From NCBI GenBank assembly GCA_027482195.1, contig JAIXWE010000075.1, positions 1 to 40,088 of the forward strand: a stretch of DNA of 40,088 bases, in the 5' to 3' direction. The notes beneath the pieces were generated by a model. It was not told where the DNA came from, ran no database searches, and was given only the letters and a program-made list of their open reading frames with translations. A program made the translations under genes and the position numbers. The stretch's first letter is position 1. Each line of letters starts with the position of its first letter. The DNA comes from Alphaproteobacteria bacterium. GTDB taxonomy: Bacteria > Pseudomonadota > Alphaproteobacteria > Micavibrionales > Micavibrionaceae. Positions 8,705 to 15,577 of the stretch are shown here, one piece after another.

Positions 8705-9303
8705 TTATTCTGGGTTTTGATTGCTCTGGTCATGGGTGTGGTGCGGGTATATGCAACGCGGCAACCAAAGACTTTGTTATCTTGCGCGATGAGGAACCGC
8801 GGCGTCAGGCGGAACGCCTTGTTCCTTTGATACAAGATGTGATGAGCCAAGCCTCTCTTACTTGGCAAGATATCACGCACATCACCACGCCGCGTGGGCC
8901 TGGATCTTTTACGGGCTTACGCATTGCGCTTTCGGTTGCGAAATCTTTACGCCTAAGTCTTCAAAAGCCTGTTTCAACACCTGATGCGTTTGCCGTTCAT
9001 GCGCAGGCGCAAAATATTCAAACGAAGAGTTTGATTTTAATTGATACGTTGCGCCGCGATTTTTATGGTCAGGTTACACAGCCCGATGGCACCGCTTTTG
9101 AGCCGGCGCGGATTTATCAAAAAACAGAGATTGAGACGACAACAACCCCCATTATTCATGCTGCGGATATTGATATTCAGGCGCTTTTAAATCTTGCACA
9201 TGCGGGATTTGTGGAGACAGCAGATATCGCGCCTTTTTATTTGCGCGAAGCAGAGGTCAGTCAACCAAAGAATCCTATTGCTGTGCGCAGTGATTTATTT
9301 TGA
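8701..9303 (+). CDS. tsaB: tRNA threonylcarbamoyladenosine biosynthesis protein TsaB
   Basis: Inactive ASKHA-fold partner of TsaD and TsaE in making t6A37 on ANN-decoding tRNAs. The 200 residues show IILGFDCSGHGCGAGI at the start, QAERLVPLIQDVM, and the signature TPRGPGSFTGLRIALSVAKSL at about 63-83. It starts with GTG at 8701 overlapping the previous stop. In many alphaproteobacteria rimI, fur and miaB follow; here the next gene is a J-domain protein on the opposite strand whose 3' end overlaps tsaB by 9 bases, so the usual downstream genes have been moved or lost. TsaD, TsaC and TsaE are not in the window. Confidence 0.93.
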   Translation: MIILGFDCSGHGCGAGICNAATKDFVILRDEEPRRQAERLVPLIQDVMSQASLTWQDITHITTPRGPGSFTGLRIALSVAKSLRLSLQKPVSTPDAFAVHAQAQNIQTKSLILIDTLRRDFYGQVTQPDGTAFEPARIYQKTEIETTTTPIIHAADIDIQALLNLAHAGFVETADIAPFYLREAEVSQPKNPIAVRSDLF

Positions 9304-9918
9304 CTCAAGATCGTCAAATTTCTGATAAGCCATTTTCAAGACGGTATAGGCCATATTGATTTTCTTCAGCGTTTCTTCGGCGGCTGGGTCATCGCGGTTA
9401 TGATCGGGGTGATATTTTTTTGCTAACTCCCGATAGCGCTCTTTAATTTTATCTAAATCAACTGGCGGCTCTAAACCCATCAGAGCCAAGGATTCAAATT
9501 CTGGCGTGTTACGATTGCCATGGTAACGATGGTTGTTATTGCCAGTTTCATCATAAGAATCACGTGGCGGTTCAGCATCGGTAAAATGATAAGTTTGCCA
9601 AGCTTTGCGCCGCAATGTCTCGGTGTTTGCCATTGTGTCATAACGGCGCGTGGGGCGATCCCAGATTGTGGCTTTGTTAATATGCTCCTCAATTTCGTTG
9701 AGGCTCATGCCTTCAAAATAATTCCACGCTTTGTTATATTCTTGGACATGCTCCAAACAGAACCAATAATAATCTTTACTGTCGCGGGTTTTGGGGGCTT
9801 TGTGCGCGCCGTCACATGTACAATCGGGCATATCGCAACGCTGTGGCTTTGCGGCCTGATACGGCTTGGAGCCATCAGCAAATTCGGGCGAGTTCGGTTT
9901 CAAATTAATCGTTGGCAT
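9295..9918 (-). CDS. C-terminal J-domain protein of the alphaproteobacterial type
   Basis: A 207-residue cytoplasmic protein. The last 60 residues form a J domain with the HPD tripeptide at 170-172 in RELAKKYHPDHNRDD, which stimulates an Hsp70 ATPase. The N-terminal part carries CDMPDCTC near 28-35 and YWFCLEHVQEYNKAWNYFEGM near 51-71; the four Cys and a His could bind a metal, which is inference. This architecture is typical of a conserved alphaproteobacterial protein commonly found beside bolA, as here (divergent, starts 54 bases apart). Its client is unknown. The 3' end overlaps tsaB by 9 bases. Confidence 0.9.
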   Translation of the reverse strand: MPTINLKPNSPEFADGSKPYQAAKPQRCDMPDCTCDGAHKAPKTRDSKDYYWFCLEHVQEYNKAWNYFEGMSLNEIEEHINKATIWDRPTRRYDTMANTETLRRKAWQTYHFTDAEPPRDSYDETGNNNHRYHGNRNTPEFESLALMGLEPPVDLDKIKERYRELAKKYHPDHNRDDPAAEETLKKINMAYTVLKMAYQKFDDLESK

Positions 9919-9972
9919 ATTCTTATAAGTGTATAGGATTTTGGGTAAAGTTTTCTACCTTTGGGAGAGGAA

Positions 9973-10251
9973 ATGTCGGAAATATTTTCAAAAATTGAAT
10001 CAATTTTGCAAACGCGTTTTCATCCAACACGGCTTTTGATTCGTGACGACAGTGCAAAGCACGAAGGTCATGCGGGCCATGATGCGCGGGGTGAGAGCCA
10101 TTTTTATCTCGAAATTGTCTCCGATTCTTTCAAGGGGAAGTCCCGGGTGGAATGCCATCGTATGATTTATGAGGCTTTGGATGAATTGCTCAGAACGCGG
10201 ATTCATGCGTTATCTTTCAAGGCCTTAGCGGCTGATTCGCCTAAAAATTAA
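9973..10251 (+). CDS. BolA family protein
   Basis: A 92-residue BolA-fold protein. Relatives pair with monothiol glutaredoxins and bind or relay [2Fe-2S] clusters, or act as regulators. The conserved features are the His-rich loop (KHEGHAGHDARGESHFYLEI) with candidate metal-ligand His residues, and the VECHRMIYEALDELL helix followed by IHALSFKAL. ATG 9973 is chosen because GGGAGAGG at 9963-9970 sits immediately upstream at suitable spacing; a TTG at 9961 would begin before this site. It is divergent from the J-domain gene and is followed by a strong hairpin terminator. Confidence 0.93.
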   Translation: MSEIFSKIESILQTRFHPTRLLIRDDSAKHEGHAGHDARGESHFYLEIVSDSFKGKSRVECHRMIYEALDELLRTRIHALSFKALAADSPKN

Positions 10252-10300
10252 CAACCTAAAGAGTATAAAAAATAAAAAACTCTACTTTAGGTTGTATTTT
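10251..10300 (+). terminator. Hairpin terminator after bolA
   Basis: Arms ACAACCTAAAG (10251-10261) and CTTTAGGTTGT (10285-10295) are exact inverted repeats; an inner AGAGT/ACTCT pair can extend the stem around an A-rich loop. The 3' arm runs into TATTTTCATTC. It begins at the last base of the bolA stop codon, so it most likely ends the bolA transcript and insulates the RHH regulator downstream. Confidence 0.75.
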
Positions 10301-10382
10301 CATTCAAAAGTATGTATCCTGTCCTTAAGGTTAGGGTCAAAAGCCCGGCCAATTCAAAAACCATATAACAAGGATGCATGCG

Positions 10383-10850
10383 ATGGCTGGTCACACTTTG
10401 CCAAAGGAGAATGCTGCGTTTTTTTCAAACCCCTCTTATTCCAATACGCCCCAGGCGGCTTTGGCACGAATGCGGGAAAAATATGTACGTGATGATGTGC
10501 ATGAGCCGGCATTTGATATCAAAAGCTCACTCATAAGCCGTAACGTCACAATTTTGGGTAAGCGCACGTCCGTAAGGTTGGAACCGGAGATGTGGCAAGC
10601 CTTGAAAGATATTGCGCGGCGCGAAGGATGTACCATCCACGAACTCTGTTCCTTGATTGCTATTCGCAAGCGTGATTTATCGTCACTCACCGCCTCGATC
10701 CGGGTGTTTTTGATGCTGTATTATCGCGCAGCCTCCACGGAAGAGGGACATGCACGTGTGGGCCATGGGAATTTTTCAACCATGAAACGTCGTGCCCGCC
10801 TTGATGAAGTGACTCTTATGAAGCAATCTGTTGCTACGGCAAGCCTTTAA
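10383..10850 (+). CDS. Ribbon-helix-helix DNA-binding protein (RHH_4 type)
   Basis: A 155-residue protein with a disordered N-terminus (about 1-50) and a ribbon-helix-helix domain beginning near residue 54. The strand is VTILGKRTSVRLEPEMW, and the helices are QALKDIARREGCTIHELCSLI and LTASIRVFLMLYYRAAS. This matches the RHH_4 group (PF13467) common in alphaproteobacteria, where it is usually short and uncharacterised; DNA binding is inferred from the fold. ATG 10383 is preferred over ATG 10374 because AAGGA at 10370-10374 would touch the earlier codon but has normal spacing to the later one. Its 3' end is 2 bases from the convergent accA stop. The target operator is not visible. Confidence 0.85.
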   Translation: MAGHTLPKENAAFFSNPSYSNTPQAALARMREKYVRDDVHEPAFDIKSSLISRNVTILGKRTSVRLEPEMWQALKDIARREGCTIHELCSLIAIRKRDLSSLTASIRVFLMLYYRAASTEEGHARVGHGNFSTMKRRARLDEVTLMKQSVATASL

Positions 10851-10852
10851 AA

Positions 10853-11797
10853 TCAGGTGCGCCCCATGGCGAGGTATTTTTGTTGACGCTTTTTGATCAA
10901 GCGGTCGGAATCCCACGGTGTCAAATCGTGCAATCCTTTTTCGATCTGGTTTGCGACCATCTCAATCGTCATATCTTTGCCGCGATGCGCACCGCCCAAA
11001 GGCTCTTCGATGATGCCATCAATAAGCTTAAGATTTAAAAGATCTTGCGCGGTGAGTTTTAATGCAACCGCTGCTTCGTCTGCATGTTGGGCGGAGCGCC
11101 ATAAAATGGAGGCACAGCCTTCGGGCGAGATGACCGAGTAAATTGCATGCTCCAACATATAAACGCGATCAGCGGTGGCAATTGCAATCGCACCGCCCGA
11201 TCCACCTTCGCCAATAATGACCGAGATCATGGGTGTGCGTAACCGCAAACACGAATCAATCGATTGGGCAATCGCCTCAGACTGGCCGCGTGCTTCGGCA
11301 TCAACACCGGGATAAGCACCGGCCGTATCGACAAGAGAGATCACAGGAATTTGAAATTGTGACGCCATCTCCATCAAACGCTGGGCCTTGCGGTAACCTT
11401 CGGGGCGCGCCATGCCGAAATTATGTTTGATCCGCGTTTCGGTGTCATTGCCTTTTTCATGCCCCATGATCACAACCGAGCGGCCACGAAACCGTGCCAA
11501 ACCACCCAAAAGCGCGTCATCATCCGCGAATAAACGATCTCCCGCAAGCGGAGTGAAATCAGTCAACATCCCGCGGACATAGTCCGTGAAATGCGGGCGT
11601 TCGGGGTGACGCGCCACTTGAACTTTTTGTGCGGGCGAAAGCTTGCTGTAAATACTGACAAGCAATTTGCTTGATTTACTTTCAAGACGCGCCAATTCTT
11701 CTGCGATGTTAAAATCACGTGTGCTCGTCATATTGCGAAGCTCCGTGATTTTTCCTTCGAGTTCCAGAATGGGTTTTTCAAACTCCATAGCGGGCAT
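10853..11797 (-). CDS. accA: Acetyl-CoA carboxylase carboxyltransferase subunit alpha
   Basis: Alpha half of the carboxyltransferase that transfers CO2 from carboxybiotin to acetyl-CoA, the first step of fatty acid synthesis. The 314 residues are the normal length. Key segments are MEFEKPILELEGKI at the start, GHEKGNDTETRIKHNFGMARPEGYRKA, ISLVDTAGAYPGVDAEARGQ, IGEGGSGGAIAIA (oxyanion loops) and ISPEGCASILWR. Two identical palindromes and a TATAAA box lie just upstream on its strand, suggesting its own regulated promoter. A hairpin separates it from xerD upstream. accD, accB and accC are elsewhere. Confidence 0.97.
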   Translation of the reverse strand: MPAMEFEKPILELEGKITELRNMTSTRDFNIAEELARLESKSSKLLVSIYSKLSPAQKVQVARHPERPHFTDYVRGMLTDFTPLAGDRLFADDDALLGGLARFRGRSVVIMGHEKGNDTETRIKHNFGMARPEGYRKAQRLMEMASQFQIPVISLVDTAGAYPGVDAEARGQSEAIAQSIDSCLRLRTPMISVIIGEGGSGGAIAIATADRVYMLEHAIYSVISPEGCASILWRSAQHADEAAVALKLTAQDLLNLKLIDGIIEEPLGGAHRGKDMTIEMVANQIEKGLHDLTPWDSDRLIKKRQQKYLAMGRT

Positions 11798-11822
11798 TGT
11801 TTTATCCTTCTTAAAAGTTTGT

Positions 11823-11877
11823 GAACAAATCTTCGATTTGCTTTGATTTTATATGCGAACAAATCTTCGATTTGCTT
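11823..11877. repeat. Two identical palindromic repeats upstream of accA
   Basis: The palindrome CAAATCTTCGATTTG (6-base arms, 3-base centre) occurs at 11826-11840 and again at 11860-11874, with identical flanks extending each copy to 21 bases (11823-11843, 11857-11877). The centres are 34 bases apart, and on the accA strand a TATAAA (11848-11853) falls exactly between them. The copies lie 29-43 and 63-77 bases upstream of the accA start. This looks like a paired operator or a small duplicated hairpin element. I found no further copy in the window. The regulator is unknown. Confidence 0.7.
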
Positions 11878-11900
11878 CACGGGTGCAAACATTAGCAAAT

Positions 11901-11930
11901 CAGGCTGGTCCACGCAAATGGGCCAGCCTG
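11901..11930 (-). terminator. Hairpin terminator after xerD
   Basis: CAGGCTGG (11901-11908) and CCAGCCTG (11923-11930) form a GC-rich stem that extends inward by a T-G wobble and G-C pairs around a short loop. It lies 24 bases beyond the xerD stop codon on the xerD strand. The T-tract on that strand is weak (ATTTGCT), so efficiency is uncertain. It separates xerD from the accA promoter region. Confidence 0.6.
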
Positions 11931-11954
11931 AGATAAAAATTTATGTCTTAAGAA

Positions 11955-12944
11955 TTATGACGCTTTTTTGTTGGAGAGAGGGTGTTTCTCATCCACAGTT
12001 TTCTTCAGATTTTTACCAATAATATGGGTATAGATCTGGGTTGTTGCGATATCGGCATGACCCAACATTTTTTGAACCGCGCGCAAATCTGCACCATTTG
12101 ATAACAGATGCGTTGCAAAAGCATGGCGCAAAATGTGGGGGCTGACGCGATCTTCATCAATTTTTGCATCGCGTGCGAGGTCTTTCAACAATTGCGCAAA
12201 ACGCTGACGTGTTAAGTGACCACTGTCGGATGTGCGTGATGGGAATAACCATTGCATTTGACGGCCACCATCATCAAGCGAGATGAATTGGTTGCGGACA
12301 TCCATGTAACGTCCCAACGCTTTTTGAGCCGAGTCAGACAAAGGCACCATACGCTCACGTCCGCCTTTTCCTTCAACCATAATGAACTGGTTGCCTTCGG
12401 AAATAGCAGCCATGGGAAGACCCACAAGTTCAGACACGCGCAAGCCCGTTGCGTACAGCATCTCAAGCAGGCACACAAGGCGCACGCTCTCTGCACCACC
12501 TTGGGCGGCAGCTGTTTTGATCAATTGATCAACTTCGTTCTCGGCCAATGTTTTTGGCAAAGTACGTGTTTGTTTTGGGCTGTCGATCGTCGAGGTCGGA
12601 TCTTCTTTGCATACTTTTTCGCTTACCAAATAACGGTAAAACTGACGCAAAGCGGACAAACGACGTGCCACAGTGCGCACGGCGATTTGATTTTTGTTCT
12701 GGCCTTTTACGTGAATCTTGTTCGACAAATCGCTCAAGTAAGCTTTCAAATCATCTGTCGTTGCAACTTCGATTTCCTTGTTGCGTCCATCACGCAAATA
12801 AAGGCTGACATCGGCCAAATCACGCCAGTAAGCATGACGTGTGTTCAATGCCGCACCACGCTCGGATGTCAACATATCAAGAAAACTGTCTACCCATTTT
12901 GACAATTTTGGTTTCGGCATTGCCGGACGGCCTGGACGTGCCAT
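11955..12944 (-). CDS. xerD: Site-specific tyrosine recombinase XerD
   Basis: Chromosome dimer resolution recombinase that acts at dif with XerC. The 329 residues have an N-terminal SAM-like core-binding domain (about 15-115) and a C-terminal catalytic domain with the complete active site: Arg169 in TGLRVSEL, Lys193 in EGKGGRER, His270 and Arg273 in HILRHAFATHLL, His296 in LGHADI, and Tyr305 in TTQIYTHI. The N-terminus carries a basic, Pro-rich extension (MARPGRPAMPKPKLSK) with an RPGRP core. GGAGAAGT just upstream supports the ATG. accA-xerD beside aroK-aroB is a conserved alphaproteobacterial order. Confidence 0.95.
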   Translation of the reverse strand: MARPGRPAMPKPKLSKWVDSFLDMLTSERGAALNTRHAYWRDLADVSLYLRDGRNKEIEVATTDDLKAYLSDLSNKIHVKGQNKNQIAVRTVARRLSALRQFYRYLVSEKVCKEDPTSTIDSPKQTRTLPKTLAENEVDQLIKTAAAQGGAESVRLVCLLEMLYATGLRVSELVGLPMAAISEGNQFIMVEGKGGRERMVPLSDSAQKALGRYMDVRNQFISLDDGGRQMQWLFPSRTSDSGHLTRQRFAQLLKDLARDAKIDEDRVSPHILRHAFATHLLSNGADLRAVQKMLGHADIATTQIYTHIIGKNLKKTVDEKHPLSNKKAS

Positions 12945-12990
12945 ATTACTTCTCCTTCTTTCGTTACACTTCTTTGTTTCAAATTCAATT

Positions 12991-14481
12991 TCATTTTACT
13001 TTGAGAGATTTTTGCAGATTGTGCGCAAATCTCCCGCTTTCCGTACTCAACCCCAGTGAGTTCCAAGTTTCCAAAACTTTGAGCAAGGCCACAGGGTGAA
13101 TTTTTTCAACCGAAGCTTGGTTCAAAATTTGGAGACCTGTCATGACCGCATCTCCTGCCGCTTTGTTATCGCGAGCACGGGTGAGACGATTCATAATCTC
13201 GTCATTAGGCATTACATAATCTAAATTTACTGTCAAGGAAAAAATTTTGTCATAAATGCTTTGTGCGATAGGTGTCCCATCCCGCTGAGATTGAAGAAAA
13301 ATGCTAAGAGCATATTCCAAAGGATTTGTAAGTGAATCAAGGGGTTGCGGAGCTGGCTCGATGCTGTTTTCCGCTTCTTGCGCTGTGGCCGTATCCTTTG
13401 TTTTTTCACTTACCGCGGGGGCAGTTGGGGCGGTGTTTGAGCTTTCTGGCGCGGATTTTTCAGATGATTCGGTGATGTTGGTCAGCTTATCCCACTGTGC
13501 GGCGACCGCTTTACCAAAAACAGTTTCCGGATTGCTGTAGGTTTTCAAAAGCCCGAGCGTGCGCAAAGACACATCCTCAAAGCTGCTTTGTCCTGGCGCA
13601 GTTTTATCAAAAGCCCCGGTGCGCGCCAAAGTCATAACGCGAACTGAAGTTAAGGGATTAAGGTCTTTTAACAAAGACGGCACGGGAAATTTTTCCGCCG
13701 TTAAAAACACGCGCGCGGCGTTAGCTTGGCGTTGTGTTTCTTCTAAATCAATCGGGCCGCTTGCGGGGCCTAAAAGGCTGTTACAAAAAGTTTGTAAATC
13801 TACCCAAAATGTGGTCGTGGGACGCAATGACGGATCCATTGCTTTTGATTCCAAACACGCAATCCCTAATTGTTGATTGCCGATCATGGCATCAATACCC
13901 ATTTGTGCGGCTAACGGCGTTGGGGTTGTTGCTCCCAATTTGCGATACAAACGAAACGCTTCGTCAAAGGCGCCAGCCTCAACTAATTTCTCTAAGCGCA
14001 AAACAAAAAGATCCTTGTCGGATGATTCAGATGATGGCGCGGATCCGGATTCCAAACTGGCATCACTTAACAAGGCGCGCACAAAAAGATCACGTAAAAT
14101 TGGGTTTTTCGGCGCATCGGTTTCTGAGATAAGTTGACGCGCATTAACGCGTGATAAATTCTTCCACGCATCTTTGCCTAAGCTTCCGTCATTGGCGGTG
14201 ACCAGCAAGGCCAAGGTTTCAACGTCAATATCTATTTGCTCTTCTTTTTCTTCTGTGATTGGTGCAGCCGCTTTTGACATGCCATCTGCACCCTCTTGGC
14301 GGGGCTTAATTTTAACTGGCAAGATCGGGCTGAAATTCATCGCGGGTTGTTCGGATGTTGCCGGCGCAGAAGGAGAGGGAGCGGTTGCGGACGATGACGA
14401 CTCGGGCGTTTGTGCAGCTGCAAAATTTGGAGCCAACAAACTCACCGAACAAAGAAGAGAAAGAAAAATTTTTGAATACAT
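12991..14481 (-). CDS. Large secreted protein of unknown function
   Basis: The 496 residues start with a signal peptide (LSLLCSVSLLAPNFAAAQ, cut near residue 23), then a Ser/Ala/Pro-rich stretch (about 25-50). The bulk is predicted alpha-helical, with repeated Ala/Leu-rich segments such as LVEAGAFDEAFRLYRKLGA that resemble TPR-like helical pairs. A second low-complexity insert (TPSE/A-rich, about 335-385) separates the N-terminal helical region from a final helical region (about 390-496). No enzyme motif is visible. A long secreted protein of this kind between xerD and aroK occurs in other alphaproteobacteria, uncharacterised. It is 9 bases downstream of the anchored Pro/Ala-rich protein on the same strand, and xerD follows 46 bases later. 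Role unknown. Confidence 0.78.
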   Translation of the reverse strand: MYSKIFLSLLCSVSLLAPNFAAAQTPESSSSATAPSPSAPATSEQPAMNFSPILPVKIKPRQEGADGMSKAAAPITEEKEEQIDIDVETLALLVTANDGSLGKDAWKNLSRVNARQLISETDAPKNPILRDLFVRALLSDASLESGSAPSSESSDKDLFVLRLEKLVEAGAFDEAFRLYRKLGATTPTPLAAQMGIDAMIGNQQLGIACLESKAMDPSLRPTTTFWVDLQTFCNSLLGPASGPIDLEETQRQANAARVFLTAEKFPVPSLLKDLNPLTSVRVMTLARTGAFDKTAPGQSSFEDVSLRTLGLLKTYSNPETVFGKAVAAQWDKLTNITESSEKSAPESSNTAPTAPAVSEKTKDTATAQEAENSIEPAPQPLDSLTNPLEYALSIFLQSQRDGTPIAQSIYDKIFSLTVNLDYVMPNDEIMNRLTRARDNKAAGDAVMTGLQILNQASVEKIHPVALLKVLETWNSLGLSTESGRFAHNLQKSLKVK

Positions 14482-14490
14482 TTTATGACG

Positions 14491-14841
14491 TTATTCCGTG
14501 GGGGCTTCGTTCACTGGGGCGGCGGTTGTTGGCACATCTGTTGCGGGTGCCGTTTGTGTTGTCGGTGCGGGGGCAGCTTCAGGTGTAACTTGGGGCACTT
14601 GCTCAACCGAAGCGGGCGGTGTGACAACCGCCGGAGCAGGTGCGGGTGAAGGCGTGGTGGTTGCAGGAGCGGCGGCCATCGGCGCGCTTACTTGGGACGG
14701 CGGCGGTGCTGGGGTGGGTGATGTGGCAATATCTCGCGTGATCGTGGTTTGCGTAACTGGGGCGTCTGTCATCCCAACAAAGGCAAAACCAGCACCGAGT
14801 AAGACAAGAAAAGATAAACCAAGAAGTGCAAAAATTTTCAT
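14491..14841 (-). CDS. Membrane-anchored Pro/Ala/Thr-rich protein
   Basis: 116 residues: one N-terminal hydrophobic segment (about 3-24, MKIFALLGLSFLVLLGAGFA), then about 90 residues almost entirely of Ala, Pro, Thr, Val and Ser, with no secondary structure expected. It should be an inner-membrane anchor, or a cleaved signal, with an extended periplasmic tail. It is the first gene of the leftward set that includes the 496-residue secreted protein and xerD. The opposite strand is also open here, a by-product of the biased composition. No family is recognised. The tail could be a spacer through the peptidoglycan layer, which is inference only. Confidence 0.68.
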   Translation of the reverse strand: MKIFALLGLSFLVLLGAGFAFVGMTDAPVTQTTITRDIATSPTPAPPPSQVSAPMAAAPATTTPSPAPAPAVVTPPASVEQVPQVTPEAAPAPTTQTAPATDVPTTAAPVNEAPTE

Positions 14842-14999
14842 CTGTAAATATCCGCTTGATTAAACGTAAGGAGTTTTTTTTGTGTTACCGAAATCTATGG
14901 CGCGTAATACCGAAAAGCAAGAGGGGCTGAGGCTTTCCATACAAAAATCCCACACTTACCCACAGACTTGCCCCAACCTCTTGAGTTCTTAATCTGCTT
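14842..14999. promoter_or_regulatory. Divergent intergenic region upstream of aroK and the Pro/Ala-rich gene
   Basis: This 158-base gap separates two leftward and rightward transcripts and must hold both promoters, though no clear -35/-10 pair stands out. It contains a long-range inverted repeat, CAAGAGG (14918-14924) with CCTCTTG (14977-14983), and a C-rich stretch between them on the aroK side. The repeat could fold in an aroK leader; evidence is weak. Confidence 0.35.
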
Positions 15000-15002
15000 G
15001 TG

Positions 15003-15572
15003 ATGAAGTCAAAGAAAATGACGAATCTATTTGAGAAATCAGGAAAAAATCACTCCAAGCCTTTATGCCTTATTGGCATGATGGGAGTTGGGAAAACAAC
15101 AATCGGACGTTCTCTGGCTGCGCATTTTTCCTGTGATTTTTTTGATTCTGATCAAGAAATAATCCGCACCACCGGCCAAAGTATCAGCGAAATTTTCGCA
15201 CAACACGGCGAAGAAAAATTTCGTACATATGAATATGAAACTTTTCAAAAATTGAGCGGGCATGATTTTTGTGTCATCGCAAGCGGGGGCGGTGCGGTGA
15301 CTCATCCTCAAACTGCCGAGCTTCTTTTTCAGCACACACTGCCCATATGGCTTCAAGCTAGCCCCGCAACGCTTTTAACTCGTATCGGGAATGTGTCCAC
15401 ACGTCCATTGCTTAAGGATGCAGATAATCCGGCTGCTGTTTTGAAAAAGAAATTGGCGGAGAGAGAGCCGCTTTATCAACAAGCCCCGCTTCATATCCAG
15501 ACCGATAACAAATCTGTTACCGAGATTGTTGCGGATATTTCCACAGAACTTGATCAATATCTGTTAAAATAA
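15003..15572 (+). CDS. aroK: Shikimate kinase
   Basis: Phosphorylates shikimate at the 3-OH, fifth step of the chorismate pathway. The P-loop is GMMGVGKTT (about 25-33), followed by the shikimate-binding DSD (about 48-50), FRTYEYE with the conserved Arg, ASGGGAVTHP (Gly-rich shikimate loop) and the lid Arg in STRPLL. All catalytic elements are in place. The start is uncertain: GTG 15000, ATG 15003 and ATG 15018 are all in frame and none has a strong ribosome site, so about 20 N-terminal residues may be non-core. The next gene, aroB, begins 5 bases after the stop; aroK-aroB-corC is a conserved alphaproteobacterial operon. Confidence 0.94.
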   Translation: MKSKKMTNLFEKSGKNHSKPLCLIGMMGVGKTTIGRSLAAHFSCDFFDSDQEIIRTTGQSISEIFAQHGEEKFRTYEYETFQKLSGHDFCVIASGGGAVTHPQTAELLFQHTLPIWLQASPATLLTRIGNVSTRPLLKDADNPAAVLKKKLAEREPLYQQAPLHIQTDNKSVTEIVADISTELDQYLLK

Positions 15573-15577
15573 TTGCC

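Noticed and set aside
11728-11913. Possible peptide gene reading KQIEDLF across the palindromic repeats
   Set aside because: The two repeat copies are 34 bases apart, so the peptide is not in the same frame in both, and the frame runs into accA out of phase. Non-coding repeats fit better.
12252-12902. 216-codon open frame on the + strand inside xerD
   Set aside because: xerD is complete with all catalytic residues; the + strand product is Cys/His/Phe-rich with no domain, a shadow of the real gene.
14498-14863. Open frame of 121 codons on the + strand, Gly/Ala/Val-rich
   Set aside because: It is the complement of the Pro/Ala/Thr-rich protein gene on the other strand; biased codons (GCN, CCN, ACN) rarely give stops on the reverse. 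No ribosome site or family match.
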